Origin: Corynebacterium pilosum DSM 20521 = CIP 103422
GTDB lineage: Bacteria > Actinomycetota > Actinomycetes > Mycobacteriales > Mycobacteriaceae
DNA length: 64,000 bases
Direction: 5' to 3'
Assembly: GCF_000373805.1 (NCBI RefSeq)
Contig: NZ_KB892472.1
Coordinates: 31,531 to 95,530 of the forward strand
The first letter of the stretch is position 1; every line of letters begins with the position of its first letter. Positions 16,197 through 25,861 of the stretch are shown piece after piece. The notes below the pieces were generated by a model. That model ran no database searches and was not told where the DNA came from. It worked only from the letters and a program-made list of their open reading frames with translations. Position numbers and translations under genes: made by a program.

Positions 16197-18869
16197 ATGT
16201 CTTTGTTTGCTCACCCCCGCCGCGCTATGGCCTTCGCCCTGGCCCTGGCTGCAGGTACCGTATCCGTCGTTGCACCGCAGGCTGTCGCTGCGCCCGATGG
16301 CTCTAATGTCGTGATCAATGAGGTCTACGGTGGCGGAGGCAACTCCCGCTCCGTCTTCTCCCATGATTTCGTCGAGCTGTACAACCCCACCGACGCAGAC
16401 ATTGATGTGACGGGGTGGACCCTGGCCCAGAAATCAGCGGCCGGAAACGTGGGCAACACGATCACGCTGTCCGGCGTGATCCCCGCGAAATCTCACTTCC
16501 TGATCCAGGGCGCTTCCGGATCCAACGACACCGGCGCCCTGCCGGCTCCCGACGCCGAAGGCACGTTCAATTTCGCTGGTGCCAACGCCATCGCTGAGCT
16601 TAACGACGCCACCGGGGCCACCGTCGACCTCATCGGCTGGGGCAGCGCCACCCAATTCGAAGGTGCTCCGGCCACGTCCACCTCGAACTCCACCTCGGTG
16701 CAGCGCGTATCCGTCGGCGTCGATACGGACAACAACTCGGTCGACTTCACCGTGGGCGCACCCACCCCGCAGAACTCGGGCACCGCAGGTTCTGTCGAAC
16801 CTACAGAACCTACAGGCCCCACAGAGCCAGAAGTCCTCCCCTCCGACCAGCTCACCCCAATCGCAGAGATCCAGGGCACCGGGGATGCCACCCCGCTCGA
16901 CGGCCAGACGGTGAGCACCAGCGGTGTCGTCACCGGCGTCTATGCTGAGGGCGGCCGCAATGGCTTCTACATCCAAACAGAGGGAACCGGCGGCCAACCG
17001 CAAAAGCTCGGCGATGCCTCCCACGGCATCTTCGTCTACCTGGGATCCAATGGCACCTACCCGAATCTAGGCGATTCCGTCCAGGTCACCGGGCGCGCCG
17101 GCGAGCATCACGGCACCACCCAGCTGTCCAACGCGCAGGTCGTCGTCCTCGCAGAGCCGCTCACCCCGGTCACCCCGGTCGCGATCGAGCACCTTCCCGC
17201 CGGCGACGAAATCCGCGAGACCTACGAGTCGATGCTGGTCCAGCCCACAGGCGCCTACACCGTGACCAACAATTACTCCTTGAACGCCTTCGGCGAACTT
17301 GGCCTTGCCCCTGGCACCGAGGCCTTCCGCCAGCCCACCGACGTCGTACTACCCGGCGAGCAGGCCCAGGAGATGCAGGCGCGTATCGACGAAGAACTGG
17401 TCACCCTCGACGACGGCCGCACCGCCAACTACATGCGCACCGACAAGGACACTCCCCTGCCCTACCTGACCACCGCGGACGGCGGGATCACATCCATTCG
17501 CACCGGCGACGGTGTTACCTTCCAGAACCCGGTGATCGTCCAGTATGACTTCAACCTGTGGCGCTTCCAGCCCCAGATCCCCATTACCGGCGCTAACGCC
17601 ACTGCGGAGCTTCCGATCACGTGGGAGAACTCCCGCGACAAGGAGCTGGCGGTTCCCGCATCGGTGCAGGGTGATTACAGCATCGCTACTTTCAACGTGT
17701 TGAACTTCTTCACCTCACTGGGTAAGGATGAGCCCGGTTGCCGCTACTACACGGACATGCACGGCAATCCGATCGCCACGAACTACTGCACCGTGCGCGG
17801 CGCCTACTCGGAGGCAGCCTTCAACGACCAGCAGGCCAAGATCGTTAACGCGATCAACATGCTCGATGCCGACGTGGTGGGCCTCGAAGAGATCGAAAAT
17901 ACAGCGGTTGTCACCGGTGATGTCACGCGTCGCGACGAATCGCTGGCATACCTCGTCGATAAGCTGAACGAGGCTGCTGGTGACACCAAGTGGGCCTATG
18001 TCGAATCGCCGACGCAGTTGAGCACCGACGAGGATGTGATCCGCACCGCGTTCATCTACCAGCCAGCCAAAGTGGAGCCCGTGGGAGAGTCGCGCATTTT
18101 CGACGACCCAGCCTACACCGGCACCGCGCGCCAACCGCTGGCGCAAGAATTCCAGCCTGCTGGCGGCGGCGAGTCTTTCGTCGCTATCGCCAACCACTTC
18201 AAGTCCAAGGGTTCTGTGGCCAACGGCGATGGGGACATGGGCGACGGACAGGGCAATAATGCGAACCTGCGCTCCGAGCAGGCGCGCGCCCTCGTGGAGC
18301 ACCTCGAGCGCCAGGACGACTGGGCTGGGCTGCCAGTGTTCGTCATCGGCGACCTGAATGCCTACTCGCAGGAGGATGCCGTGCGCGTCTTCGAGCAGCA
18401 GGGGTTCACCAACATCAATGAGTCCCACGCCGGTTCTACCCCGACGTACCAGTTCGGTGGGATGCTTGGGTCGCTCGACCACGTACTGGGCAACGAGGAG
18501 GCGACGACGCGCGTGGTCGACGCGGCTGTGTGGAATATCAACGCTGATGAATCCATCGCGTTCGAGTACTCCCGCCGCAACTACAACACGGTCGACTTCT
18601 ACGACACCACCCCGTTCCGCTCCTCCGACCACGATCCGATCAAGGTCGGGTTCTCGCTGTCCACGGATCCTGCGGATCCGGACACGAAGCCGGACACGGA
18701 TCCTGCGGATCCGGACACAAAGCCAGATGCGGCGAGCTCTGGCAGCAGCCTCTCGGGCGTGATTGGTGCGCTTGTCGGCGTTGCAGGTATCAGCGCCCTG
18801 GTCGCAGGGCTGCTCAACCTGTTCTTCCCCGACCTTCTCAGCCAGGCCCTGGGGCGCTTCGGCCTCTAG
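16197..18869 (+). CDS. ExeM/NucH-type extracellular endonuclease with lamin-tail domain
   Basis: The protein has 890 residues. A signal peptide with cleavage near AVAAPDG is followed by a lamin-tail domain (INEVYGGGGNSRSVFSHDFV to about residue 180). A beta-rich OB-like region follows, then an endonuclease/exonuclease/phosphatase domain (about 500-820) with FNVLNFF, DVVGLEEIEN, NHFKSKG, IGDLNAYS and SSDHDPIKVGF. Near the C-terminus two 11-residue repeats ending DPADPDTKP form a Pro/Asp spacer, then a membrane segment, so it is likely anchored at the cell surface. ATG 16197 is preceded by GAAGGA. It probably degrades extracellular nucleic acid for phosphate or nutrients; that role is inferred. 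Confidence 0.9.
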   Translation: MSLFAHPRRAMAFALALAAGTVSVVAPQAVAAPDGSNVVINEVYGGGGNSRSVFSHDFVELYNPTDADIDVTGWTLAQKSAAGNVGNTITLSGVIPAKSHFLIQGASGSNDTGALPAPDAEGTFNFAGANAIAELNDATGATVDLIGWGSATQFEGAPATSTSNSTSVQRVSVGVDTDNNSVDFTVGAPTPQNSGTAGSVEPTEPTGPTEPEVLPSDQLTPIAEIQGTGDATPLDGQTVSTSGVVTGVYAEGGRNGFYIQTEGTGGQPQKLGDASHGIFVYLGSNGTYPNLGDSVQVTGRAGEHHGTTQLSNAQVVVLAEPLTPVTPVAIEHLPAGDEIRETYESMLVQPTGAYTVTNNYSLNAFGELGLAPGTEAFRQPTDVVLPGEQAQEMQARIDEELVTLDDGRTANYMRTDKDTPLPYLTTADGGITSIRTGDGVTFQNPVIVQYDFNLWRFQPQIPITGANATAELPITWENSRDKELAVPASVQGDYSIATFNVLNFFTSLGKDEPGCRYYTDMHGNPIATNYCTVRGAYSEAAFNDQQAKIVNAINMLDADVVGLEEIENTAVVTGDVTRRDESLAYLVDKLNEAAGDTKWAYVESPTQLSTDEDVIRTAFIYQPAKVEPVGESRIFDDPAYTGTARQPLAQEFQPAGGGESFVAIANHFKSKGSVANGDGDMGDGQGNNANLRSEQARALVEHLERQDDWAGLPVFVIGDLNAYSQEDAVRVFEQQGFTNINESHAGSTPTYQFGGMLGSLDHVLGNEEATTRVVDAAVWNINADESIAFEYSRRNYNTVDFYDTTPFRSSDHDPIKVGFSLSTDPADPDTKPDTDPADPDTKPDAASSGSSLSGVIGALVGVAGISALVAGLLNLFFPDLLSQALGRFGL
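18663..18722 (+). repeat. 33-bp tandem repeat coding for a Pro/Asp spacer
   Basis: Two copies, at about 18663 and 18696, differ only at scattered positions and keep the reading frame. Each encodes [S/D]TDPADPDTKP. Internal GGATCC sites recur. It is a copy-number-variable wall-spanning spacer candidate. Confidence 0.7.
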
Positions 18870-18879
18870 CGCCGGGGAC

Positions 18880-19371
18880 TTACTCGGGGAGGTTTTCCTC
18901 GAGCGTCTGGATCACCACGGGATCGTCCGGGGTGGTCATCGGGCGGAAGCGGGCAACAACGGAACCGTCCTCAGCGATAAGGAACTTCTCAAAGTTCCAC
19001 TGGATCTCGCCCGCCTCCCCCTCTTCGTCCTTGGCCTGCACCAGTTCCTGGTAGATCGGGTGCGCGTTCTCACCATTGACCTCAAGCTTGGCCAGCAGCG
19101 GGAAGTTCACGTTGTACTCCTCAGCGTACTTCGTGGCGATCTCCGCATCGCTCAACGGCTCCTGACCCTTGAACTGGTTGCACGGGGCGCCGATAACGGT
19201 CAGGTCGCGCTCACCATAGGTGTCCTGCAGATTGGCAAGGTGCTCGAACTGAGTCTTCAGCCCGCACTCGGACGCGGTGTTGACCAGAAGAATGAGGTTG
19301 CTTCCGGCGATGTCATTCAACGTTGTCTCGGACCCATCGTTCAGGGTTACTGTGGTGTCTCGAATAGTCAT
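18880..19371 (-). CDS. Glutathione-peroxidase-family (thiol peroxidase) protein
   Basis: The protein has 163 residues. The catalytic tetrad region reads NTASECGLKTQFEHL, with Cys in place of selenocysteine. GAPCNQFKGQEP carries the conserved Gln and a second Cys, and WNFEKFLI the Trp-Asn pair. Bacterial Cys-GPx enzymes usually draw electrons from thioredoxin; the mycothiol system could also serve here, as mshD is in the window (inference). TACAGT lies 6 nt before ATG. It converges with the nuclease gene with a 10-nt gap and no hairpin. Confidence 0.92.
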   Translation of the reverse strand: MTIRDTTVTLNDGSETTLNDIAGSNLILLVNTASECGLKTQFEHLANLQDTYGERDLTVIGAPCNQFKGQEPLSDAEIATKYAEEYNVNFPLLAKLEVNGENAHPIYQELVQAKDEEGEAGEIQWNFEKFLIAEDGSVVARFRPMTTPDDPVVIQTLEENLPE

Positions 19372-19400
19372 GGCACCACTGTACAGAAAACTTGCCGGGG

Positions 19401-20081
19401 CTAGCGATGAAATTTTCCGTAGTCGGCGGGCACGGCACCCGCCTCCGCGGCGGCCAGCACCGCGGCCACGAAATCACGTGCCACCTTCTTCTCCCCCACG
19501 TTGCGGCCCGAAATGGACAAACGCACCGAGTTGCCACGTTTCGCTCCGCGCTCAGCGGCACGGATCACGTTGCCACGCCACCACTTCGCCGCACCATAGC
19601 CCTCGCCCACTGAGAGGTTGCGGGCTTTCAACACTCGCCCAGACTCGAGGTGTACCAGCCCACCGGTGGACGCTGCGACCACGAACCCGAACTCCGGCAG
19701 CACCTCCAGCGTTCCGGCAGACATCCGCCACCGCGGCGGGGCGAAAATATCGGTGTCGAACCCAATGCTGCGCATCTGGCGCGTTGCCCCCTTCAACCGC
19801 AGGCGGGCCTCGTGTGCATCGAGAGTAGAAAATTCGGCACGCCTACCCTGCACCGCCTGGTCAAAACCATTCAAGATCAAGGTTCGGCCAGCGTCGCGCT
19901 GCTCCGAAAGAAAAGCGCGAGTGCTCTTGTCCTTGGCCAGGTGCCAGTTGCCATCAATATGGGGCGCGACCAGCAAAGAGACGGGGATCTTTTCGTCGTC
20001 AAGCCTGCTGATCAAACGCTCCACGTCCTTGCGCGTCTCAGCAAAAATCGACGACACGGAGACGAAGAGGCGGCCATTCAT
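19401..20081 (-). CDS. DUF2334 (polysaccharide-deacetylase-like) protein
   Basis: The protein has 226 residues. It opens with FVSVSSIFAETRKDVERLI, then VSLLVAPHIDGNWHL and FDTDIFAPPRWRMSAGTLEVL, the pattern of DUF2334 proteins, which adopt a deacetylase-like barrel. Metal-ligand residues are only partly evident, so catalytic activity is uncertain and the substrate unknown. GATAAT lies 7 nt before ATG. It precedes gpx on the same strand by 29 nt. A 12-mer copy lies at 19993. Confidence 0.7.
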   Translation of the reverse strand: MNGRLFVSVSSIFAETRKDVERLISRLDDEKIPVSLLVAPHIDGNWHLAKDKSTRAFLSEQRDAGRTLILNGFDQAVQGRRAEFSTLDAHEARLRLKGATRQMRSIGFDTDIFAPPRWRMSAGTLEVLPEFGFVVAASTGGLVHLESGRVLKARNLSVGEGYGAAKWWRGNVIRAAERGAKRGNSVRLSISGRNVGEKKVARDFVAAVLAAAEAGAVPADYGKFHR

Positions 20082-20126
20082 GCGCCTGATTATCGCACAA
20101 GGTACGGGTTAATGCGCGCCAAGAAA

Positions 20127-22271
20127 CTACGCCGCACCGGCGGTGCGCAGCGTCCAGGCATACTCGAAGGCTGTCTGGCGCCAGCGGGCATAACGCCCGG
20201 ACACGCCACCGTGGCCGGCGCTCATCTCACACTTGAGCAGGAACTCGCCACCAGACGCCGTTGCCCGCAGCTGCGCGATCCACTTCGCCGGCTCCACGTA
20301 CAGCACACGGGTATCGTTCAGGCTGGTCACCGCCAGAATATTGGGATAGTCCTTCGCCTCAATATTCTCGTAGGGCGAATAGGAGGCCATGTAGTCGTAG
20401 ACTTCCGGGTCGTGGAAGGGGTCGCCCCATTCCTCCCACTCGGTGACCGTCAGGGGAAGTTCCGGCATCAAGATAGAGGTCAACGGATCGACGAAGGGCA
20501 CGATCGCCTGGATACCGGCAAATTTCTCCGGGGCCATGTTCGCCACCGCGCCGACCAGCATTCCGCCGGCGGATCCACCCTCGGCGACCAGCTGCTCCGG
20601 CGTGGTTAGGCCTTCGTCGATAAGCATGTCCGCGGCCGCGATGAAGTCAGTAAAAGTATTCTTCTTCTGCAGCAGTTTGCCCTGGTCATACCAGGCACGT
20701 CCCATCTCGCCGCCGCCGCGCACGTGCGCGATGACAAAAATCATGCCGCGGTCCATCAGGCTCAGCCGTGCGATGGAAAAACCAGGGTCGATGGAGGACT
20801 CGTAGGAACCATAGGCGTAGAGCAACGTGGGCTGCGGCACCGAACGGTCCAGGTCGGCGCGGTGTACCACGCTGACGGGGATGTCGGTGCCATCGTCGGC
20901 ACGCGCCCACATGCGATAGGCGGTGTACTCCTCGGGGTTATAGCCGCCCAGGACCTCCTGCTGTTTCAGCAGGGTGCGCTCGCCGGTGGCCACGCAGTAA
21001 TCGAAAAGCTGCGCCGGCTGGGTGAAGGACACGTAGGATAGGCGCACCACCGGGGCATCCCACTCCGGGTTGCCGCCAACGCCGACGGTGTAAAGCTCCT
21101 CATCAAATTCGAGTTCGTGGAAACGCCCGAAATCCTCGCCCTTCAGGTTCATGAACGCGGCGCGCCCAATGCCCCCGCGCCGGTACGCCAGCACCATGAA
21201 GTCGCGGTAGGTGTCGATGCCCTCCACGCGGCGTTCGTCGTCGTGCGGGACCAGTTCGTCCAACTCGCGCAGGCCAGGAAGTGCGACACTAGCGCGTTCC
21301 GACGCCGGCCTCACCGCACACTGGCCCACCGAAAAGTTCGGCCCCAGCGCGTTGTGGGTGACCACCCAGTGCTCCACCCCGTCGAGGTCGGCCAAGTCCA
21401 CCGCGTACTCCACGCCCTGTTCGCGTGGCCACAACACGTGGAATTCGCCTTCGGGATCGTCGATCGGCAGCACGCGGATTTCGGTGGTGACCTTGGAGCC
21501 GGATTCAATGATCAGGTAGCGCTCCGAGCGCTCCCCGCCCACGGCCACGTTGAAGCGCTCGTCTTCTTCGCGGTAGACCAGCACGTCCTCATCCATGCTG
21601 GTGCCCATCTTGTGGCGCCACACCGAATCCGGCCGCCAGGCCTCATCGACGCGCTGGTAGAAGATATAGTCCTCGCCTGCCCAGGTTGCGCCATAAAAAA
21701 TGTTGTCCAGCCGGTCGCCCAGCAGCTCGCCCGTCTCCAAGTCTTTGACGTAGAGGGTGAAACGCTCATCACCGGCGGTGTCGACGGAGTAGGCAAGGTA
21801 GCGGCCGCTCGTCGTCACGCTCGAAGCGCCGACGGAGAAGAATTCGTGGCCTTCCGCCAGCTCGTTGAAGTCCAGCACGACCTGCTCGCCGGGCAGCGCG
21901 GAGCCGTCCTCGGGCAGCACGGGCGGCACCCACGGGTCAGAACCTTCCTCCACGGCCACACGGCAGGACAGGCCATAGTCCTTGCCCTCGATGGTGCGCC
22001 CGTAGTACCACCAGTTACCGGCGCGCTGCGGCACGGACATATCGGTCTGCTTCGTGCGGGACTTGATCTCCTCGTAGACCTGCTCCGTCAGGTCCTCCAG
22101 GTCAGCGGTGCGCGCCTTCGTGTAAGCGTTCTCCGCCTCCAGGTAGGCGATGGTTTCGGGTGACTCTTTGTCGCGCAACCATTCGTAATTGTCCACAAAA
22201 TCGCGCCCATGGAAAGAGCGCGTCACGGGGTGGGTGGGGGCAACAGGGGCGGTTCGCGAGGTGTCGGTCAT
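20127..22271 (-). CDS. ptrB: Prolyl oligopeptidase family serine peptidase (oligopeptidase B type)
   Basis: The protein has 714 residues. An N-terminal seven-bladed propeller (about residues 70-410) precedes an alpha/beta-hydrolase domain. The nucleophile motif is EGGSAGGMLVG, the acid lies in VTSLNDTRVLYVEPAKW, and the His in KCEMSAGHGGVSGRY. Protease II cleaves small peptides after basic residues in the cytosol. ATG 22271 has GGGTGG upstream; an ATG six codons earlier lacks support. It runs on the same strand as purC, 23 nt after it. Confidence 0.93.
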   Translation of the reverse strand: MTDTSRTAPVAPTHPVTRSFHGRDFVDNYEWLRDKESPETIAYLEAENAYTKARTADLEDLTEQVYEEIKSRTKQTDMSVPQRAGNWWYYGRTIEGKDYGLSCRVAVEEGSDPWVPPVLPEDGSALPGEQVVLDFNELAEGHEFFSVGASSVTTSGRYLAYSVDTAGDERFTLYVKDLETGELLGDRLDNIFYGATWAGEDYIFYQRVDEAWRPDSVWRHKMGTSMDEDVLVYREEDERFNVAVGGERSERYLIIESGSKVTTEIRVLPIDDPEGEFHVLWPREQGVEYAVDLADLDGVEHWVVTHNALGPNFSVGQCAVRPASERASVALPGLRELDELVPHDDERRVEGIDTYRDFMVLAYRRGGIGRAAFMNLKGEDFGRFHELEFDEELYTVGVGGNPEWDAPVVRLSYVSFTQPAQLFDYCVATGERTLLKQQEVLGGYNPEEYTAYRMWARADDGTDIPVSVVHRADLDRSVPQPTLLYAYGSYESSIDPGFSIARLSLMDRGMIFVIAHVRGGGEMGRAWYDQGKLLQKKNTFTDFIAAADMLIDEGLTTPEQLVAEGGSAGGMLVGAVANMAPEKFAGIQAIVPFVDPLTSILMPELPLTVTEWEEWGDPFHDPEVYDYMASYSPYENIEAKDYPNILAVTSLNDTRVLYVEPAKWIAQLRATASGGEFLLKCEMSAGHGGVSGRYARWRQTAFEYAWTLRTAGAA

Positions 22272-22294
22272 AACCACCCATGCTAGCAACCGTT

Positions 22295-23191
22295 TTACTT
22301 CGCGCAGTCACCCAGCCAGCTGTGGAACTTCTCCCCGCTCAGGCGCTCATAGGCCTCGATATAGCGCTCGCGCGTGGCCTCCACCACGGAGCCCGGCAGC
22401 GCCGGCGGTGCGACGTCCCCGCCCGGTTCCCAGCCGGACTTCGGGCTGGTCAGCCAGTTGCGCACGTATTGCTTGTCGAAGCTTGGCTGCACCTCGCCCT
22501 CGGCGTAGGAGTCCGCCGGCCAGTAGCGGGAGGAGTCTGGGGTCAAGACCTCGTCGGCAAGCACCAGCGTTCCATCCTTGTCCAGGCCGAATTCGAACTT
22601 CGTGTCCGCCAGGATGATGCCCTTGGATTCGGCCAGTTTCGCGGCCTCGGAATAGATCTTCAAGGTGGCGTCGCGCATTTCGTTGGCGCGGGCTTCGCCG
22701 AGCTTATCGACGACCACCTGGAAGCTGACGTTCTCATCATGATCGCCCTGCTCCGCCTTCGTCGCAGGCGTGAAGATCGGCTCCGGCAGCTTCGAAGCCT
22801 CAGTCAGCCCTTCGGGCAGCTCGATACCGCAGACGGTGCCGGACTCCTTGTATTCCTTCAGGCCCGAGCCGGTGAGGTAGCCGCGCGCGACGCACTCGAA
22901 AGGCAGCATGTTCAGGCGCTTAACGACGAGCGCACGCCCCAGCACTTCGTCCGGGATCCGCTCATCGTCGATGGGGCCGGCGAGGTGATTCGGGAAATCG
23001 ATCTGGTTGAAAAAGAACACGCTCGTCGCCGTGAGCACTCGTCCCTTGTCGGGGATGAGTGGCTCAAGTGGGAAGTCGAACGCCGAAATTCGGTCGGTGG
23101 CCACCATCAGCAGGGCCTCGTCGTCAATCTCGTAGATTTCACGGACTTTACCTGCAGAAAGGTGGTTGTACTCAGACAATTCTGGTCGCAT
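22295..23191 (-). CDS. purC: Phosphoribosylaminoimidazole-succinocarboxamide synthase
   Basis: The protein has 298 residues, starting [20 protein letters not shown] with the glycine-rich SAICAR-synthetase opening. Further motifs are [29 protein letters not shown] and [12 protein letters not shown]. The enzyme joins aspartate to CAIR using ATP in purine synthesis. ATG 23191 is chosen because it matches family N-termini and has TACACT about 8 nt upstream; ATG 23221 would add ten unsupported residues. purB lies upstream on the same strand with a 45-nt gap. Confidence 0.96.
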   Translation of the reverse strand: MRPELSEYNHLSAGKVREIYEIDDEALLMVATDRISAFDFPLEPLIPDKGRVLTATSVFFFNQIDFPNHLAGPIDDERIPDEVLGRALVVKRLNMLPFECVARGYLTGSGLKEYKESGTVCGIELPEGLTEASKLPEPIFTPATKAEQGDHDENVSFQVVVDKLGEARANEMRDATLKIYSEAAKLAESKGIILADTKFEFGLDKDGTLVLADEVLTPDSSRYWPADSYAEGEVQPSFDKQYVRNWLTSPKSGWEPGGDVAPPALPGSVVEATRERYIEAYERLSGEKFHSWLGDCAK

Positions 23192-23236
23192 GGAATCACA
23201 GTGTAGACCCATCAGCGCCACCGTGGTAGTTGGGAC

Positions 23237-24667
23237 TTAGAGAATTTCGCCCGGGGTGTAGTTCGCGGCTTCTGGGTGCTGGTTGACCAAGTCGTGGATG
23301 TTGTGCAGCACGTGGTCAATCTGCAGCTCAGTAGCACCGATGAAGGCCTCGCGGTCCGCCAGCGCCTGGTCCAACTCGGACTGGTTCAGGCCCAAGCGGC
23401 CGTCCTTGGCCAGGCGTTCGGTGAGGTTTTGTTCCGCGCCCTTCTGGCGCATGTCCAGGGCCATCGCCACAGCGTTTTCCTTGATCACTTCGTGCGCGGT
23501 TTCGCGGCCTACGCCCTTGCGCACCGCAGCCATGAGGATGCGGGTAGTCGCCAGGAACGGCAGGTAGCGGTCCAGCTCGCGGGTAATCATGGCGGGGAAA
23601 GCGCCGAACTCATCGAGCACCGTGAGGAAGGTTTCCATCATGCCGTCGAAGGCGAAGAACGCGTCCGGCAGCGCTACACGGCGCACCACCGAATCCGACA
23701 CGTCGCCCTCGTTCCACTGCGACCCAGCCAGGTCAGCCACCATGGTGAGGTAACCACGCAGGATCACCTGGAAGCCGTTGACGCGTTCGCAGGATCGCGC
23801 GTTCATCTTGTGCGGCATGGCCGACGAACCGACCTGGCCTTCCTTAAAGCCCTCGGTGACGGTTTCGTTGCCCGCCATCAGGCGGATCGTGGTGGCCAAC
23901 GACGAAGGCCCCGCGCCCAGCTGTACCAGGGCAGAGATCGCGTCAAAATCCAGCGAACGTGGGTAGACCTGGCCCACCGAATCGAAGATGTTCGAGAAGC
24001 CGAGGTAGTCGGCGATGGTGGTCTCCAGGGAGGCCAGCCGGCCCCGGTCCCCGTCGAAAAGGTCCAGCATGTCCTGAGAAGTGCCCATCGGGCCCTTGAT
24101 GCCGCGCAGCGGGTAGCGCGACAGCAAGTTTTCCACGCGGCGCACAGCGACCAGTGTTTCGTCGGCGGCCGTGGCGAAGCGCTTACCCAAGGTGGTGGCT
24201 TGGGCGGCCACGTTGTGGGAACGGCCGGCCATCACCAGGGTTTTGTACTCGCCGGCGCGGTTACCCATGGCCTTAAGCACGGCCACGGACTTGTCGCGCA
24301 CCAGCTCCAGGGACTTGTACACCTGCAGCTGCTCCACGTTTTCGGTGAGGTCGCGGCTGGTCATGCCCTTGTGGATGTGCTCGTGGCCGGCCAAAGCATT
24401 GAATTCTTCGATGCGCGCCTTCACGTCGTGGCGGGTCACGCGCTCACGCGCGGCAATGGAGTCCAAGTCAACGCGGTCGATGACTGCCTCATAAGCTTGG
24501 ATCGCGGACTCCGGGATGTCGAGCCCCAGGTCCTTCTGCGCGCGCATGACGGCGATCCACAGTTGACGCTCCAGGATGATCTTGTATTCTGCACTCCACA
24601 GCTTCGCCATGGTGGGAGAAGCGTAGCGATTCGATAGGACATTGCCGTTGAAGGGTTTTTCGGCCAC
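23237..24667 (-). CDS. purB: Adenylosuccinate lyase
   Basis: The protein has 476 residues from GTG 24667, which has AAAGAG upstream; a longer frame exists to 24724. The fumarase-superfamily signature is GSSAMPHKMNARSCERV near residue 285. NRYASPTMAKLWSAEYKI and TSRDLTENVEQLQ are further PurB hallmarks. It removes fumarate from SAICAR and from adenylosuccinate, acting twice in purine synthesis. It lies between the aminotransferase gene (26 nt upstream) and purC. Confidence 0.96.
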   Translation of the reverse strand: MAEKPFNGNVLSNRYASPTMAKLWSAEYKIILERQLWIAVMRAQKDLGLDIPESAIQAYEAVIDRVDLDSIAARERVTRHDVKARIEEFNALAGHEHIHKGMTSRDLTENVEQLQVYKSLELVRDKSVAVLKAMGNRAGEYKTLVMAGRSHNVAAQATTLGKRFATAADETLVAVRRVENLLSRYPLRGIKGPMGTSQDMLDLFDGDRGRLASLETTIADYLGFSNIFDSVGQVYPRSLDFDAISALVQLGAGPSSLATTIRLMAGNETVTEGFKEGQVGSSAMPHKMNARSCERVNGFQVILRGYLTMVADLAGSQWNEGDVSDSVVRRVALPDAFFAFDGMMETFLTVLDEFGAFPAMITRELDRYLPFLATTRILMAAVRKGVGRETAHEVIKENAVAMALDMRQKGAEQNLTERLAKDGRLGLNQSELDQALADREAFIGATELQIDHVLHNIHDLVNQHPEAANYTPGEIL

Positions 24668-24693
24668 AGCACAACTCTTTCTATAGAGACTTT

Positions 24694-25851
24694 TTAGTTG
24701 AGGTAATCGTCGAGACGCGCACACGCCTCACGCGCCAACTCAGGGGTGGAGCACAGGCTCAATCGTACCCACGTGTTGCCGCCTGTCGGGTCGAAATCAA
24801 TTCCCGGGGCAAACGCCACGCCGATCTTATCGACGAGCTCATGGCACCAGGCTTCCGAATCCTGCGTGTACTTCGACACGTCCACCCACAGGTACAGCCC
24901 GCCGTCCGGATCCGCGAAAGTATCCAGCCCGATCTTCGGCAGCTCCTCCAGGAGCACTTCCCGCACGGAGCGGTAATCCTCCACGTAGCCGTCGAGCGTC
25001 TCGCGCGCCGCGTCGGTGAAAGCGCCGCGCGCCGCCACCTGGGACACCGCCGGCGCACACAGCGCAAGCGAGGCCTGCAGGTTCTCCACGGGCTCCAGCA
25101 GCGCATCCGGCAGGATCAGCCAGCCCACACGCCAGCCGGTCATGGAGTAATACTTCGACAGCGTGCCGACGACCACAGCATTCTTGCTGAACTGTCGCGC
25201 GGTGGCCTCGGGGCGGCCAAAGCTCATGCCGTGGTAGTCCTCGTCGGAAATCAGCCAGGCGCCGTTTGCGTCACACCACGCGGCGATGCGCTCCAGCTCA
25301 GCCGGGTCGATGATGGTGCCGGTGGGGTTGCCGGGACTGGTGACCATGACGGCCTTGATGTCCTCGCCGGATTTACGTAGCTCCTCCAGGTGGTCGGCGG
25401 TGGGCTGGAAGCGTGTCGACGCATCCGTTTCCATCGTCACGATATTGCCGCCCAGCGACTCCAAAATATTGCGATACGCCGGGTAACCCGGGTTCGGCAA
25501 CGCCACCGTGTCGCCAGCGTCCAGGCAGGCCAGAAACGCGTTGACGAAACCGCCGGAAGAACCCGTCGTGATCACCACGCTGTGCGCCTCCGTGTCCACC
25601 CCGTAGGTCTTCGAGTGCCAGTCCGCGATAATCTGGCGCAGCTGCGCATCGCCAACAACCTCGGTGTAGCCCAGGGCGTCGTCGTTAAGCACCTGCGTGA
25701 CCGCCTCGATCGCAGGCAGGGGCGCGCCGGTCGACGGCTGCCCCGCGCAGAGCATGATGGTGTCTTTGCCCTCACGCTTGCGACGCTGGACCAAGTCCAG
25801 CATCTGCATTACTCGAAACGGTTGAACGCGGCCACGATTGGAAACTTTCAT
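24694..25851 (-). CDS. PLP-dependent class I/II aminotransferase
   Basis: The protein has 385 residues, starting MKVSNRGRVQPFRVMQMLDL. The PLP lysine is in VGTLSKYYSMTGWRVGW, with SPGNPTGTIIDPAE and ISDEDYHGMSFG as cofactor-binding loops. It belongs to the fold-type I aspartate/alanine-type aminotransferases; the amino acid substrate cannot be told from sequence. A longer frame to 26013 overlaps purD and is rejected. It begins just beyond the purD stop, with TAAGCT 7 nt upstream, and is collinear with the purine genes. A 12-mer copy lies at 25679. Confidence 0.88.
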   Translation of the reverse strand: MKVSNRGRVQPFRVMQMLDLVQRRKREGKDTIMLCAGQPSTGAPLPAIEAVTQVLNDDALGYTEVVGDAQLRQIIADWHSKTYGVDTEAHSVVITTGSSGGFVNAFLACLDAGDTVALPNPGYPAYRNILESLGGNIVTMETDASTRFQPTADHLEELRKSGEDIKAVMVTSPGNPTGTIIDPAELERIAAWCDANGAWLISDEDYHGMSFGRPEATARQFSKNAVVVGTLSKYYSMTGWRVGWLILPDALLEPVENLQASLALCAPAVSQVAARGAFTDAARETLDGYVEDYRSVREVLLEELPKIGLDTFADPDGGLYLWVDVSKYTQDSEAWCHELVDKIGVAFAPGIDFDPTGGNTWVRLSLCSTPELAREACARLDDYLN

Positions 25852-25861
25852 GGCCTCTAGC

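Noticed and set aside
22280..23206. Plus-strand ORF of 308 codons opposite purC
   Set aside because: It is a shadow of purC, which has all SAICAR synthetase motifs.
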